DNA of 64,000 nucleotides from Paenibacillus amylolyticus (GTDB taxonomy: Bacteria; Bacillota; Bacilli; Paenibacillales; Paenibacillaceae): contig NZ_RIAS01000013.1 of NCBI RefSeq assembly GCF_003719335.1, forward strand, positions 1-64,000, written 5' to 3'. Position 1 is the stretch's first letter; each line of letters starts with the position of its first letter. The notes below the pieces were generated by a model that was not told the DNA's origin, made no database searches, and saw nothing but the letters and a program-made list of their open reading frames with translations. Both the position numbers and the translations under genes were made by a program. Of this stretch, positions 50,981-59,798 are shown piece after piece.

Positions 50981-51652
50981 ATGTTTAAAAATGTCTATGA
51001 CTGGATTGACGAGCGTCTTGACATCACGCCAATATGGCGGGACGTTGCGGATCATGAAGTGCCAGAGCATGTAAACCCGGCGCATCACTTTTCCGCATTC
51101 GTATACTGTTTTGGCGGATTAACGTTCTTTATTACAGTTATTCAGATTCTGTCAGGTATGTTCCTGACGATGTACTACGTTCCAGATATTATTAACGCGT
51201 ATGCAAGTGTTGAGTATTTGCAGACGAAAGTAGCTTTTGGTCAGATTGTACGCGGTATGCACCATTGGGGGGCCAGTTTGGTTATCGTCATGATGTTCCT
51301 ACATACGATGCGTGTATTCTTTACAGGCTCATACAAAGCTCCGCGTGAGATGAACTGGGTTGTCGGCATGTTGATTTTCTTCGTCATGCTTGGTCTTGGT
51401 CTGACAGGGTATTTGTTGCCTTGGGATAACAAAGCTTATTTTGCAACAAAAGTAACGCTGGAGATTGCCAACACCGTACCTTGGCTTGGACCGATCATCA
51501 AGGAATTCCTGCAAGGGGGAACGATCGTTGGTGCGCAGACACTGACACGATTCTTCGCATTGCACGTCTTCTTCCTCCCTGCGGTGCTTCTGGTGCTTCT
51601 GGTCGGACACTTTATCATGATCCGCAGACAGGGCATTTCGGGACCACTATAA
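50981..51652 (+). CDS. qcrB: Menaquinol-cytochrome c reductase cytochrome b6 subunit
   Basis: 223 residues, four membrane helices. Heme-ligand His are in MHHWGASLVIVMMFLHTMRVFFTG and ALHVFFLPAVLLVLLVGHFIM; the Cys-less start resembles cytochrome b6 with VFKNVYDWIDERLDI before it. It corresponds to the N-terminal half of mitochondrial cytochrome b. ATG 50981 follows AGGAGGCG. Confidence 0.96.
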   Translation: MFKNVYDWIDERLDITPIWRDVADHEVPEHVNPAHHFSAFVYCFGGLTFFITVIQILSGMFLTMYYVPDIINAYASVEYLQTKVAFGQIVRGMHHWGASLVIVMMFLHTMRVFFTGSYKAPREMNWVVGMLIFFVMLGLGLTGYLLPWDNKAYFATKVTLEIANTVPWLGPIIKEFLQGGTIVGAQTLTRFFALHVFFLPAVLLVLLVGHFIMIRRQGISGPL

Positions 51653-51674
51653 ACCAAAGAAGGGAGGAAACGTA

Positions 51675-52562
51675 ATGGCTCACGGGCACAAGAGCAATGA
51701 TGAGGAAAAAGTTATCTTTGTCGGTGATTCACGCGTCCGCAAAGGGTCGGGGTTCATTACTCCACCTGATTACACGGCATATCCCGGCAAATCGGAAGCA
51801 TTTATTCCTAACTTCTTGCTTAAAGAGTGGATGGTCGGGGTCGTTGTTCTGGTCGGCATTCTCGTGTTGACCATCTCGGAACCCGCACCTCTCGGTTATC
51901 CGGCTAATCCAAGTGCATCGGTTATCCCGATGCCGGACTGGTACTTTCTTTTCCTGTATCAGTATTTGAAATATCCTTATGCATCTGGAGATTATGTCCT
52001 TCTGGGTGTACTGGGTGTCAGCGGTGTCGCATTCGGAGCTCTGCTGCTGGCTCCTTTCCTGGATACAGGGAAAGAGCGTCGTTTCTACAAACGTCCGATT
52101 GCTTCGGCCTTAATGTTACTGTCCGTTATCTCGGTATTCTATCTGACAAACGTAGCATGGACACACTACAAGCACGAGCTTGAAGCGTCAGGACAGAAGC
52201 CGGAGCATATTCAGCGGGAGGAAGAAGCTCTGGAGAAACATGAGCAGGGCCTGCCTACTTCTAATGCACCTGGACAGCAGCAGGAGGAAGTCGCGATTGT
52301 TGATAAGGACGATCCTGCGATGGAAGCGTACAAAAAGGCTGGATGTATTGGCTGTCACGCAACCGATATGAAAGGCCAAGGCAACGCACCTTCTCTTCGT
52401 GGCGTTGGTGACAAGCACAGTCAAGAAGAGATTGTGACGATCATTAAAGAGGGCTACAATGGAATGCCTCCAATGTATGACCAAGCTATTGCTCAAGGTG
52501 TTACCGATGAGGAAATCACTCATCTAGCGGAATGGCTTGCGAAACAGAAGGCAGAACAGTAA
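51675..52562 (+). CDS. qcrC: Menaquinol-cytochrome c reductase fused cytochrome b/c subunit
   Basis: 295 residues. The N-terminal two thirds is a subunit-IV-like domain with three membrane helices (PMPDWYFLFLYQYLKYPYA is the conserved PDWY loop of the quinol site). The C-terminal third is a cytochrome c domain with CIGCHA (heme c) and Met ligand candidate in GYNGMPPM. This b/c fusion is typical of Gram-positive qcrC. ATG 51675 follows AAGGGAGGA. Confidence 0.96.
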   Translation: MAHGHKSNDEEKVIFVGDSRVRKGSGFITPPDYTAYPGKSEAFIPNFLLKEWMVGVVVLVGILVLTISEPAPLGYPANPSASVIPMPDWYFLFLYQYLKYPYASGDYVLLGVLGVSGVAFGALLLAPFLDTGKERRFYKRPIASALMLLSVISVFYLTNVAWTHYKHELEASGQKPEHIQREEEALEKHEQGLPTSNAPGQQQEEVAIVDKDDPAMEAYKKAGCIGCHATDMKGQGNAPSLRGVGDKHSQEEIVTIIKEGYNGMPPMYDQAIAQGVTDEEITHLAEWLAKQKAEQ

Positions 52563-52576
52563 AATCGAATTAATGA

Positions 52577-52609
52577 AAAAACCTGATCGTTATGCGGTCA
52601 GGTTTTTTT
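52577..52609 (+). terminator. Intrinsic terminator of qcrABC
   Basis: AAACCTGATC pairs with GGTCAGGTTT around GTTATGC, followed by a T run. Confidence 0.85.
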
Positions 52610-52745
52610 GAAGTCTTTTAAAGAATATGTGAAATTCAGTTGTCTATATAGGTTGAACAATTCTGTCACCGGAGTGGGCTGTGTAAAATCTTTGGTTCAA
52701 CTTATATAGTTGAAGAGTCAATAATGAGTGAAGGAAGAAGGTGCA

Positions 52746-53378
52746 GTGTTCGTGGCTTTATCGTTTTTTTGGAGCAGAGAGTTTCTAACCAATCGGTATT
52801 TCCTGTGGCTTTTGTTCTGGTGTAATGCGCTTGGTACGGTATATGGCTACATCTGGTATGGTGAACAAATGAAATGGACTCTTGCCCACCAACCCGCGTG
52901 GCAGATCGTATTTGTACCAGATAGCCCAACAGCAAGCCTGTTTTTTACACTAGCGCTGTTGTGGGTACTGTATCCTGTGAAGTCCGCAGTCCTGCAACGG
53001 ATTGGACATATTATCCAGGCGCTCGCAGTTGTTACCTCTGTTAAATATGGCGTATGGGCTGTATCTATCATTTTTGCTGGCTGGTCTCAAGGGGGAACAC
53101 AGCACTGGCAGGACTGGATGCTGATCGCTTCCCATAGTGCAATGGCAATTGAAGCACTGATATATGTACGGTTCTTCGGCTTCCGCTGGTTGTCGTTGAT
53201 TGTAGCAGGTCTCTGGACACTGTTGAATGATACGATGGATTATACATACGATATTTATCCGTGGTTGCCTGCGGCACTGTATCAGCATGTACAGGCTGTT
53301 CGCAATTTTACAGTTACGTTGACCATCGTGAGCATTCTTGCGGCTTGGCTTGCGTTAAAGCAGGCCAAAAGAGCCTGA
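52746..53378 (+). CDS. ypjA: YpjA-like membrane protein (DUF1405)
   Basis: 210 residues from GTG 52746, six or so hydrophobic segments. FLWLLFWCNALGTVYGYIWYG and the HQPAWQIVFVPDSPTASLFF block are typical of DUF1405 (B. subtilis YpjA), a protein of unknown function encoded after qcrC. Starts are ambiguous: GTG 52728, 52746 and 52752 are all in frame; AAGGAAG at 52731-52737 favours 52746 or 52752. Confidence 0.85.
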   Translation: MFVALSFFWSREFLTNRYFLWLLFWCNALGTVYGYIWYGEQMKWTLAHQPAWQIVFVPDSPTASLFFTLALLWVLYPVKSAVLQRIGHIIQALAVVTSVKYGVWAVSIIFAGWSQGGTQHWQDWMLIASHSAMAIEALIYVRFFGFRWLSLIVAGLWTLLNDTMDYTYDIYPWLPAALYQHVQAVRNFTVTLTIVSILAAWLALKQAKRA

Positions 53379-53444
53379 GTATACAAGCTTAGCTTGTTCT
53401 AACCAGCCGTCCCTCGCCATACATTGATGATGGGAGGGATGTCC

Positions 53445-54314
53445 ATGAAGAGAACATTCGGGAGTCTAGCGGGATGGTTGACGGTATCACTCATGGCTCT
53501 GCTGCTTTGGACCAATGCTTCATACCGGGTATCCGCGCAAAGTGGTGACTTCAAACCAAATGTGAATCAGGAAGTGTCCTCAACTTATACCATTGCACAA
53601 TTGAACGAAGAGGCTGCTGTACTCTATCGCAGGGTGCTCGAAAATAATATGGAGGAAGTACGTGCCAGTATTACGCGGATCGATAACAATCTGGCACATG
53701 TCTCGTTTGAGGGTAAAACCTCTGTCGAGGGCATCCATGCGTTGTCGGAAACGGTGGTAGAAGTCAAGGAGGCTGCTGCTAAATTCAAAGGGGATAGACA
53801 TTTACTTCAGCAGACCTCAGCCAAACTCAGACTTGCTGCGGACAGTCTAGCCAATCCGGCTAAACCGCTCTGGCTCCAATATTATAAAATTGTGAAGAGT
53901 GATCTGGATGCATTATCACTGGCAGCTAATCAGAACAACAATGCAGCTATTCTGACTAATCGCTTTAGCGTTCTTGAAGAGCACTATGAAACGATCCGTC
54001 CAGCGGCAATCATTCGGCTTGAGCCGTATCAGATCGCTCAAATGGACGCGTGGTTATCCCATCTCAAAGGACTGACACACGCAAAGCAGTCAGATGGATC
54101 ACAGCTACGTAGCATGGCTGTGCATGGGGAAGAGCTAGTGAATCAATTGTTTGGACGTGAAAAGGATGAGAGCGCCTTTGTGCCTTATGTACAGGGGCCA
54201 GATCGCAGGGCAGCAGGGCTGGTGATAAGTTCTGTCATTGTTGCTACACTAAGTTATGCGGGGTACCGAAAGTATCGTGCCGAGCAACAGGATATCTTTA
54301 CATATCGCCGCTAG
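53445..54314 (+). CDS. ypjB: Sporulation protein YpjB
   Basis: 289 residues. A signal-like N-terminus (MKRTFGSLAGWLTVSLMALL), a long helical extracellular region (about 40-240), a C-terminal membrane segment (AGLVISSVIVATLSYAGYRK) and a short basic tail. This is the layout of YpjB, which in B. subtilis is sigma-E-expressed and mildly affects sporulation. ATG 53445 has GGGAGGGATG upstream; two further in-frame ATG upstream overlap that site. Confidence 0.83.
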   Translation: MKRTFGSLAGWLTVSLMALLLWTNASYRVSAQSGDFKPNVNQEVSSTYTIAQLNEEAAVLYRRVLENNMEEVRASITRIDNNLAHVSFEGKTSVEGIHALSETVVEVKEAAAKFKGDRHLLQQTSAKLRLAADSLANPAKPLWLQYYKIVKSDLDALSLAANQNNNAAILTNRFSVLEEHYETIRPAAIIRLEPYQIAQMDAWLSHLKGLTHAKQSDGSQLRSMAVHGEELVNQLFGREKDESAFVPYVQGPDRRAAGLVISSVIVATLSYAGYRKYRAEQQDIFTYRR

Positions 54315-54361
54315 TCAGTTTTTCCTATTTATCATGCTAGATGTATCATAAAAGAACAACG

Positions 54362-54428
54362 AAAACCTCTTGCCACAAAGACAGGCTTTAGACTGACTTT
54401 TACTTGTGGGAAGAGGTTTCTTTGTTGC
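54362..54428. terminator. Bidirectional terminator between ypjB and the yitT-family gene
   Basis: AAACCTCTTGCCACAAA pairs with TTGTGGGAAGAGGTTT around a 25-nt loop, with TTTCTTTGTT on the plus side and TTTTCG on the minus side. Confidence 0.75.
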
Positions 54429-54454
54429 ATCTTTCCTATCGTTAGAGCAAAGTC

Positions 54455-55324
54455 TCAGCTTTCTTTGAAACCTTCCCCATGCACATCATGTACATCACTG
54501 ATAATGACAAATGCCCTGGGATCAATGGAACGTACAATCGTCTGTAATCTGCGAAACTCTTGCCTGGAAATAACACAGTAGGCCATATGTTTTGCTTGTT
54601 TCGAGTAAGCGCCGATGGCTGGAATGAGCGTAACGCCGCGATCCATATCTTTGGTGATCTGATCGGCAATCTCGGGAGCATGATCGCTGATGATCATAAA
54701 TGCACGGGCTGAATATGCACCTTCCTGAATGAAATCAATCACTTTAGATGCAATAAACACAGCGACGAGTGTATACAGAATTTTTTCCTTGGGAATGTAA
54801 ATGAGGGAAAGGCCAATGATCACAAAGTCGATACCTAACAGCACTCGTCCCATACTCCATCCGTATTTTCGATTCAGGATACGCGCGATAATGTCGGAAC
54901 CACCTGTCGTACCCCCCCAGCGGAACACGATGCCAAGGCCGGCTCCCAAGGTAACCCCTGCATATAATGCGGCCAGGAGAAGGTCATTCTCAGTATGTAA
55001 CGGTTCAATCCAGCCTTGATGAATCATTTTCTCAAACAGCCACAGAAATAAGGTCAATGCCCCGATCCCGATTCCGGTATACATCATCTGTCTACTACCG
55101 AGCACTTTAAGCCCAATCAGAAATAGCGGAACATTTAAAATAAGAGTGGTCAGGGAAGGAGACACCCCGAAGGCATAGTTAATCAACACGGTAACCCCGG
55201 TAAGCCCGCCCTCCATCAACTGATTGGGGATAATAAAATAAAGAAGCCCAAAGGCGTATAAAGCTGTACCCAACAGTATTGGGAGTACAAGTTTTAGTTG
55301 AAACCACGTTTTGGTAGTGCTCAT
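54455..55324 (-). CDS. ypjC: YitT family membrane protein (YpjC)
   Basis: 289 residues. Five membrane helices with the family blocks NQLMEGGLTGVTVLINYAFG and RWGGTTGGSDIIARILNRKYG, then a C-terminal cytoplasmic DUF2179 domain (TKDMDRGVTLIPAIGAYSKQ, ending DVHDVHGEGFKES). Function unknown; transport or sensing has been suggested for the family. It is the only minus-strand gene among ypjA-ypjD, just as ypjC in B. subtilis lies there. ATG 55324 has GAGAGGGAT upstream. Confidence 0.88.
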   Translation of the reverse strand: MSTTKTWFQLKLVLPILLGTALYAFGLLYFIIPNQLMEGGLTGVTVLINYAFGVSPSLTTLILNVPLFLIGLKVLGSRQMMYTGIGIGALTLFLWLFEKMIHQGWIEPLHTENDLLLAALYAGVTLGAGLGIVFRWGGTTGGSDIIARILNRKYGWSMGRVLLGIDFVIIGLSLIYIPKEKILYTLVAVFIASKVIDFIQEGAYSARAFMIISDHAPEIADQITKDMDRGVTLIPAIGAYSKQAKHMAYCVISRQEFRRLQTIVRSIDPRAFVIISDVHDVHGEGFKES

Positions 55325-55520
55325 AAGATCCCTCTCTGTACTTGAATTAGAATGAGGAAGTGATCATTCCCATCTTAGTATACCTGTTTCTATAGTCTTT
55401 AAAAATGATTTATGCCGGACATTAATCATGATTTGTGCCGTATGATGGTGGAAGTAAACATCAATAACTGATATTATTAGGAACAAACACGACATCAGAA
55501 TAGAAGGAGAACCTGCTCTC

Positions 55521-55850
55521 ATGGAGAAAAGTATGGCGGAAATGCAGCGTGAGGTTGACCTCTATATTTCTCAATTCAAAGAGGGATATTTCAGTCCTCT
55601 GGCCATGCTGGCCCGGATGTCTGAAGAGGTTGGAGAGCTTGCCCGTGAAGTGAATCACGAGTTCGGAGAGAAACCGAAGAAAGCTTCCGAAGCTGCCAAT
55701 TCAATTGAACTTGAGCTTGGTGATATTTTGTTTATCACCATCTGCTTTGCAAACTCGCTCGGTATTGATTTGGCTGAAGCGCATGACAAAGTTATGCATA
55801 AATTTAATACCCGCGACGCAAATCGGTGGACTCCAAAAAACACCGATTAG
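55521..55850 (+). CDS. ypjD: MazG-type nucleotide pyrophosphohydrolase (YpjD)
   Basis: 109 residues, the short all-alpha NTP-pyrophosphatase form. Metal-binding motifs are MSEEVGELAREVNHE (E-E-x2-E) and ELELGDILFITICFAN (E-x2-D). It probably cleaves non-canonical or excess nucleoside triphosphates to the monophosphate. ATG 55521 follows GAAGGAGAA. Followed directly by the TPR gene and dapB. Confidence 0.9.
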   Translation: MEKSMAEMQREVDLYISQFKEGYFSPLAMLARMSEEVGELAREVNHEFGEKPKKASEAANSIELELGDILFITICFANSLGIDLAEAHDKVMHKFNTRDANRWTPKNTD

Positions 55851-55900
55851 GCGTAGATTACATATGCTGTACCATCACCCGCACGGGGAGGGTCAGCTTG

Positions 55901-56425
55901 ATGATGAAACCGGAAGATTATATGCAGCAGGCTTACCGCTGTATATTGCAAAATGATTTTGAGCAAGCCATTCGCTGGTTCGAAGCGGCTATTCATGCTC
56001 ACCCGGAACATGCCGAGTTATATTATCGCTGTTCCATCACGCACGCCCGAAGCAAACATTTGCTTCCTGCACTTGAATATGCCCGCAAGGCAGTTGAACT
56101 ATCCGAAGGTGTCGAGGAATATGTGCTTCATCTGCAGACACTTGAAGCGAAACAACTTACAGTTAGAGCCAAATTGTTGCTTGAGCAGGTTGGAACAGAA
56201 TCATGCAAGCCTTATGTCGAGGCTTCTCAGCTTCTTAAAGAAGCCATTAGGCTGGATCCACTGTCTGTGGAGGCACATGTGATGCTGGCTCTGGCTCACA
56301 GCGATCTGAACGAATACGAAAGTGCCCTTCAAGTGCTACAGGACGCAATTCTGCTTGATCCGCAGAACGGGCAGTTGTATCAGATGTTACAACAAACGAA
56401 GCAACGGTTGAAATCGATGCAGTAA
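55901..56425 (+). CDS. Tetratricopeptide-repeat protein
   Basis: 174 residues with about four TPR units: QAYRCILQNDFEQAIRWFEA (about 10), AELYYRCSITHARSKHLLPA (about 40), LKEAIRLDPLSVEAHVMLAL (about 112) and EYESALQVLQDAILLDPQNG (about 136). Soluble scaffold or partner-binding protein of unknown role. ATG 55901 (or 55904) follows GGGAGGG; the frame upstream overlaps ypjD and is rejected. Not in the B. subtilis order. Confidence 0.8.
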   Translation: MMKPEDYMQQAYRCILQNDFEQAIRWFEAAIHAHPEHAELYYRCSITHARSKHLLPALEYARKAVELSEGVEEYVLHLQTLEAKQLTVRAKLLLEQVGTESCKPYVEASQLLKEAIRLDPLSVEAHVMLALAHSDLNEYESALQVLQDAILLDPQNGQLYQMLQQTKQRLKSMQ

Positions 56426-56523
56426 GTGACATCACAGTCAAGTGTTGCAACAATACAGACTGGATGAGATGCATGGGTTAAAACGATTAGATGAACTAAC
56501 ATAGTGAAGGAGATGCAGCCAAG

Positions 56524-57327
56524 ATGAGTGAAGTGATTAGAGTTGCCGTGATCGGAGCGGCTGGGCGAATGGGCCGTGAAGTTGTGAAACTGGTACTGCA
56601 AGACCCGGATTTGGAGCTTGCAGCCGCTGTCAACCGCTCCGGAGCAGGCACGGATGCAGGAACGCTGGTAGGACTGCCTGAGTGTGGCGTATTGGTAACA
56701 GATGATATCGAGATGGCTTTTGCTGAAACCAAACCACAGGTCATGGTTGACTTTACAGTGCCTCAATTTGCTTTTGCTCATACAGAGATTGCTATCCGCC
56801 ATGGCGTAAGACCCGTCATGGGTGTTACCGGCTTCACGCCGGAGCAGATTGAACAGTTGGACAAGCAGTGCCAGGAGAAAGGTATTGGTGGGCTGATCGC
56901 TCCTAATTTCTCGATTGGAGCCATCCTTATGATGCGTTTTGCAGCACAGGCAGCCAAACATATGCCTAACGTAGAGATCATTGAATATCACGGTGATCAG
57001 AAGTTGGATGCACCTTCCGGAACGGCGATCAAAACAGCAGAATTGATTGCAGCGAATCGTGAAGAAATTCGTCAAGGCAATCCAAACGAAGAAGAAACAA
57101 TTGAGGGCGCGCGTGGGGGATATTATAACGGATTCCGCATCCACAGCGTACGTTTGCCAGGTGTATTTGCACAGCAGGAAGTTGTATTTGGCGATTACGG
57201 ACAGTCGCTGAAAATTCGTCATGATTCATATGAGCGTGCTGGTTATATGCCAGGAGTCAAGATCGGCGTACAAAAGGTGATGGAATATACAGGACTCGTT
57301 TACGGCTTTGACCACTTTATCGACTAA
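56524..57327 (+). CDS. dapB: 4-hydroxy-tetrahydrodipicolinate reductase
   Basis: 267 residues. Reduces the dihydrodipicolinate precursor in lysine/diaminopimelate synthesis, needed also for spore dipicolinate. VAVIGAAGRMGREVVKLV is the NAD(P) loop; YHGDQKLDAPSGTA carries the catalytic and substrate-binding His and Lys. ATG 56524 with GAAGGAGATG upstream. Confidence 0.97.
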   Translation: MSEVIRVAVIGAAGRMGREVVKLVLQDPDLELAAAVNRSGAGTDAGTLVGLPECGVLVTDDIEMAFAETKPQVMVDFTVPQFAFAHTEIAIRHGVRPVMGVTGFTPEQIEQLDKQCQEKGIGGLIAPNFSIGAILMMRFAAQAAKHMPNVEIIEYHGDQKLDAPSGTAIKTAELIAANREEIRQGNPNEEETIEGARGGYYNGFRIHSVRLPGVFAQQEVVFGDYGQSLKIRHDSYERAGYMPGVKIGVQKVMEYTGLVYGFDHFID

Positions 57328-57345
57328 AGGAGATTGAAGATTGTC

Positions 57346-57786
57346 ATGTTAAAAATCGCATTTATTGCCCATGATCGTAAAAAAGAAGAAATGGTAAACT
57401 TCGTTACCGCTTATGAGCCTGTGTTTACAGACCATCAATTATATTCAACGGGTACGACAGGTCTTCGTATTATGGAAGGGACATCCCTGCAGATTCATCG
57501 TTTTGAATCAGGGCCGCTTGGGGGAGACCAACAGATTGGAGCGTTGGTTGCACAAAACGAGATGGATCTGATCATTTTCCTTCGCGATCCGTTAATGGCG
57601 CAACCCCACGAGCCGGACATTAATGCACTGCTTCGCCTATGCGATGTTCAGGGTATCCCACTGGCAACCAATATTGCAACAGCCGAGATCCTTGTTAAAG
57701 CTCTTGACCGTGGCGATTTTGCTTGGAGGGAACTCGTACATAAGTATAAGCCGGACGCTGGATTGAATACGGGTGACTCTCAATGA
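57346..57786 (+). CDS. mgsA: Methylglyoxal synthase
   Basis: 146 residues. Makes methylglyoxal from dihydroxyacetone phosphate, a bypass of lower glycolysis under phosphate limitation. IAFIAHDRKKEEMVNF, TGTTGLRI, SGPLGGDQQIGA (phosphate loop) and FLRDPLMAQPHEPDINAL (catalytic Asp) are the family marks. ATG 57346; an in-frame TTG at 57334 overlaps the binding site AAAGGAGA. It overlaps bshB1 by 4 bp. Confidence 0.95.
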   Translation: MLKIAFIAHDRKKEEMVNFVTAYEPVFTDHQLYSTGTTGLRIMEGTSLQIHRFESGPLGGDQQIGALVAQNEMDLIIFLRDPLMAQPHEPDINALLRLCDVQGIPLATNIATAEILVKALDRGDFAWRELVHKYKPDAGLNTGDSQ

Positions 57787-58472
57787 GTCTCGATATTCTT
57801 ATCTTCGGTGCACATGCGGACGATGCCGAGATTGGCATGGCTGGAACGATTGCGAAACATACGGCTGCCGGGTTAAAGGTAGGTGTATGTGACCTGACTC
57901 GTGCGGAGATGTCCTCCAATGGCACCGTGGAGCGCAGAACCGAGGAAGCGGAGCAAGCCTCACGCGTCCTCGGTCTTTCGTGTCGAACAAATCTCGGATT
58001 ACCTGACCGCGGGCTGTATATTACGCCGGAACATGTACAAGCGATTACCGCTGAGATTCGCAGACATGCACCCCGAATTGTTTTTGCACCTTATTGGGAG
58101 GATCGGCATCCCGATCATATTATGTGCAGTAAACTGGTGCAAGAAGCAGTGTTTAATGCGAAGCTTCGAAATTATATGCCGGACATGCCGGCTGTACAAG
58201 TGAAGGAAACTTACTTTTATTTTATCAACGATATCGGCCCTACGGATTTGATTGTAGATATTACGGAACACTATGAACAAAAGGAAGCCTCACTCCGCTG
58301 TTATCGATCTCAGTTCGAGCAGGGTGCAGGCATCGTATCTACACCGCTGAATCAAGGTTATATCGAACGGGTGAGGGCACGTGATTCCTTGCTTGGACAA
58401 CGTAGCTTGATCCCGTTTGCAGAAGGATTTGCAACGATAACACCTTATATAGTGAAACAGTTTGGCGTCTAA
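57783..58472 (+). CDS. bshB1: Bacillithiol biosynthesis deacetylase BshB1
   Basis: 229 residues. PIG-L/LmbE-type zinc deacetylase: AHADDAEIG (metal Asp and His), RHPDH (HPDH) and the block EMSSNGTVERRTEEAE. It removes acetyl from GlcNAc-malate in making bacillithiol, the main thiol of these bacteria; the next gene, bshA, makes that substrate. Start overlaps the mgsA stop. Confidence 0.95.
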   Translation: MSLDILIFGAHADDAEIGMAGTIAKHTAAGLKVGVCDLTRAEMSSNGTVERRTEEAEQASRVLGLSCRTNLGLPDRGLYITPEHVQAITAEIRRHAPRIVFAPYWEDRHPDHIMCSKLVQEAVFNAKLRNYMPDMPAVQVKETYFYFINDIGPTDLIVDITEHYEQKEASLRCYRSQFEQGAGIVSTPLNQGYIERVRARDSLLGQRSLIPFAEGFATITPYIVKQFGV

Positions 58473-58599
58473 TTGCCTCTACCTCTGTTTATATGGATAG
58501 AACATTGAATATACACTTAAACAAATCATGGCATCAGTGAATTTCCGTTGCATGATATCAACCTGCAATATGCGGGAGATCAAAGGAGCGTCCAACCGG

Positions 58600-59760
58600 A
58601 TGGATCAAAAGCTAAAAATCGGAATCACCTGTTATCCGTCCCTCGGAGGATCCGGGGTTGTCGCAACGGAACTCGGCAAATTGCTGGCCGAACAGGGACA
58701 TCAGGTTCATTTTATTGCGAACAGCATTCCGTTCAGATTAGGAAAATTTCAGAAGAATATCTTTTATCATGAAGTAGAGGTTAACGATTATTACGTGTTT
58801 CGGTATCCTCCGTATGACCTGTCTTTAGCGACCAAAATGGCTCAGGTGGCAAAGGCTCAACAGCTAGACTTGCTGCATGTTCATTATGCAGTACCGCATG
58901 CTGTATGCGCATTTCTAGCCAAACAGATGGTTGGAGACAACCTCAAAGTGGTTACAACCTTGCACGGAACGGATATCACGGTACTGGCTCAGGATGAATC
59001 GTTGAAAGATCTGATCCGTCTTGCGATCAATGAGAGTGATGCGGTAACAGCTGTTTCTCAGGATTTGATTCGCGAAACGGTTGAACTGCTGGATATTCAG
59101 CGCCCAATTGATCTGACCTATAATTTTATAGATAAACGTGTCTATTATCCAAGAGATGCAGCGAGTCTGCGCCGTGATTTTGCTGCCCCTCATGAAAAAA
59201 TATTGATGCATATCTCGAACTTCCGTCCAGTCAAGCGAACACAAGACGTAGTGGAAGTATTCCGTCAAGTTCAGGAGCAGGTTCCTGCGAAATTGTTGTT
59301 TGTGGGTGAAGGCCCGGACTTGCCCAAAATTCAGTGTAAAATTAAAGAACTCGGCTTGAGTGAAAAGGTTCATTTCCTGGGTAGACAGGATGATGTCGCT
59401 CAGGTGATATCGATGGCCGACATTTTAATGCTTCCGTCCGAGAAAGAGAGCTTTGGTCTGGTAGCACTTGAAGCGATGGCATGTGGCGTGCCTACGATTG
59501 GTTCGGAGGCTGGCGGTATTCCAGAACTTGTTTTGCATGGGAAAACAGGATTCCTCTCTCCGATTGGGGATACCAAATCTATGGCTGAGAATGCGATTCG
59601 TCTTCTGACGAATGAGCGTTTGGCTGCGGATATCCGGGAGGCTTGCCTTCATCGTGCACATCATGATTTCTGCAATGATTCCATTCGGCAGGAATATGAA
59701 AAGATATATTACCGTGTGCTTGGAAGAGAAATCCCCAGTCTCAATCCCATTTGCGGTTAA
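58600..59760 (+). CDS. bshA: N-acetyl-alpha-D-glucosaminyl L-malate synthase BshA
   Basis: 386 residues, GT4 glycosyltransferase. KIGITCYPSLGGSGVVATELG opens the first Rossmann domain; HVHYAVPHA, LHGTDITVLAQD and the C-terminal E-x7-E block (SEKESFGLVALEAMACGVP) are seen. It joins UDP-GlcNAc with malate in the first step of bacillithiol. ATG 58600 has AAAGGAGCG upstream; the frame upstream to 58528 lacks a site and is left out. Confidence 0.95.
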   Translation: MDQKLKIGITCYPSLGGSGVVATELGKLLAEQGHQVHFIANSIPFRLGKFQKNIFYHEVEVNDYYVFRYPPYDLSLATKMAQVAKAQQLDLLHVHYAVPHAVCAFLAKQMVGDNLKVVTTLHGTDITVLAQDESLKDLIRLAINESDAVTAVSQDLIRETVELLDIQRPIDLTYNFIDKRVYYPRDAASLRRDFAAPHEKILMHISNFRPVKRTQDVVEVFRQVQEQVPAKLLFVGEGPDLPKIQCKIKELGLSEKVHFLGRQDDVAQVISMADILMLPSEKESFGLVALEAMACGVPTIGSEAGGIPELVLHGKTGFLSPIGDTKSMAENAIRLLTNERLAADIREACLHRAHHDFCNDSIRQEYEKIYYRVLGREIPSLNPICG

Positions 59761-59798
59761 GCATGGGGAACCACAGCAGGCAAGAGAAGAGGTGATAT

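Noticed and set aside
56380..57222. Minus-strand open frame of 280 codons opposite dapB
   Set aside because: Shadow of dapB; Cys/His-rich and without a start signal.
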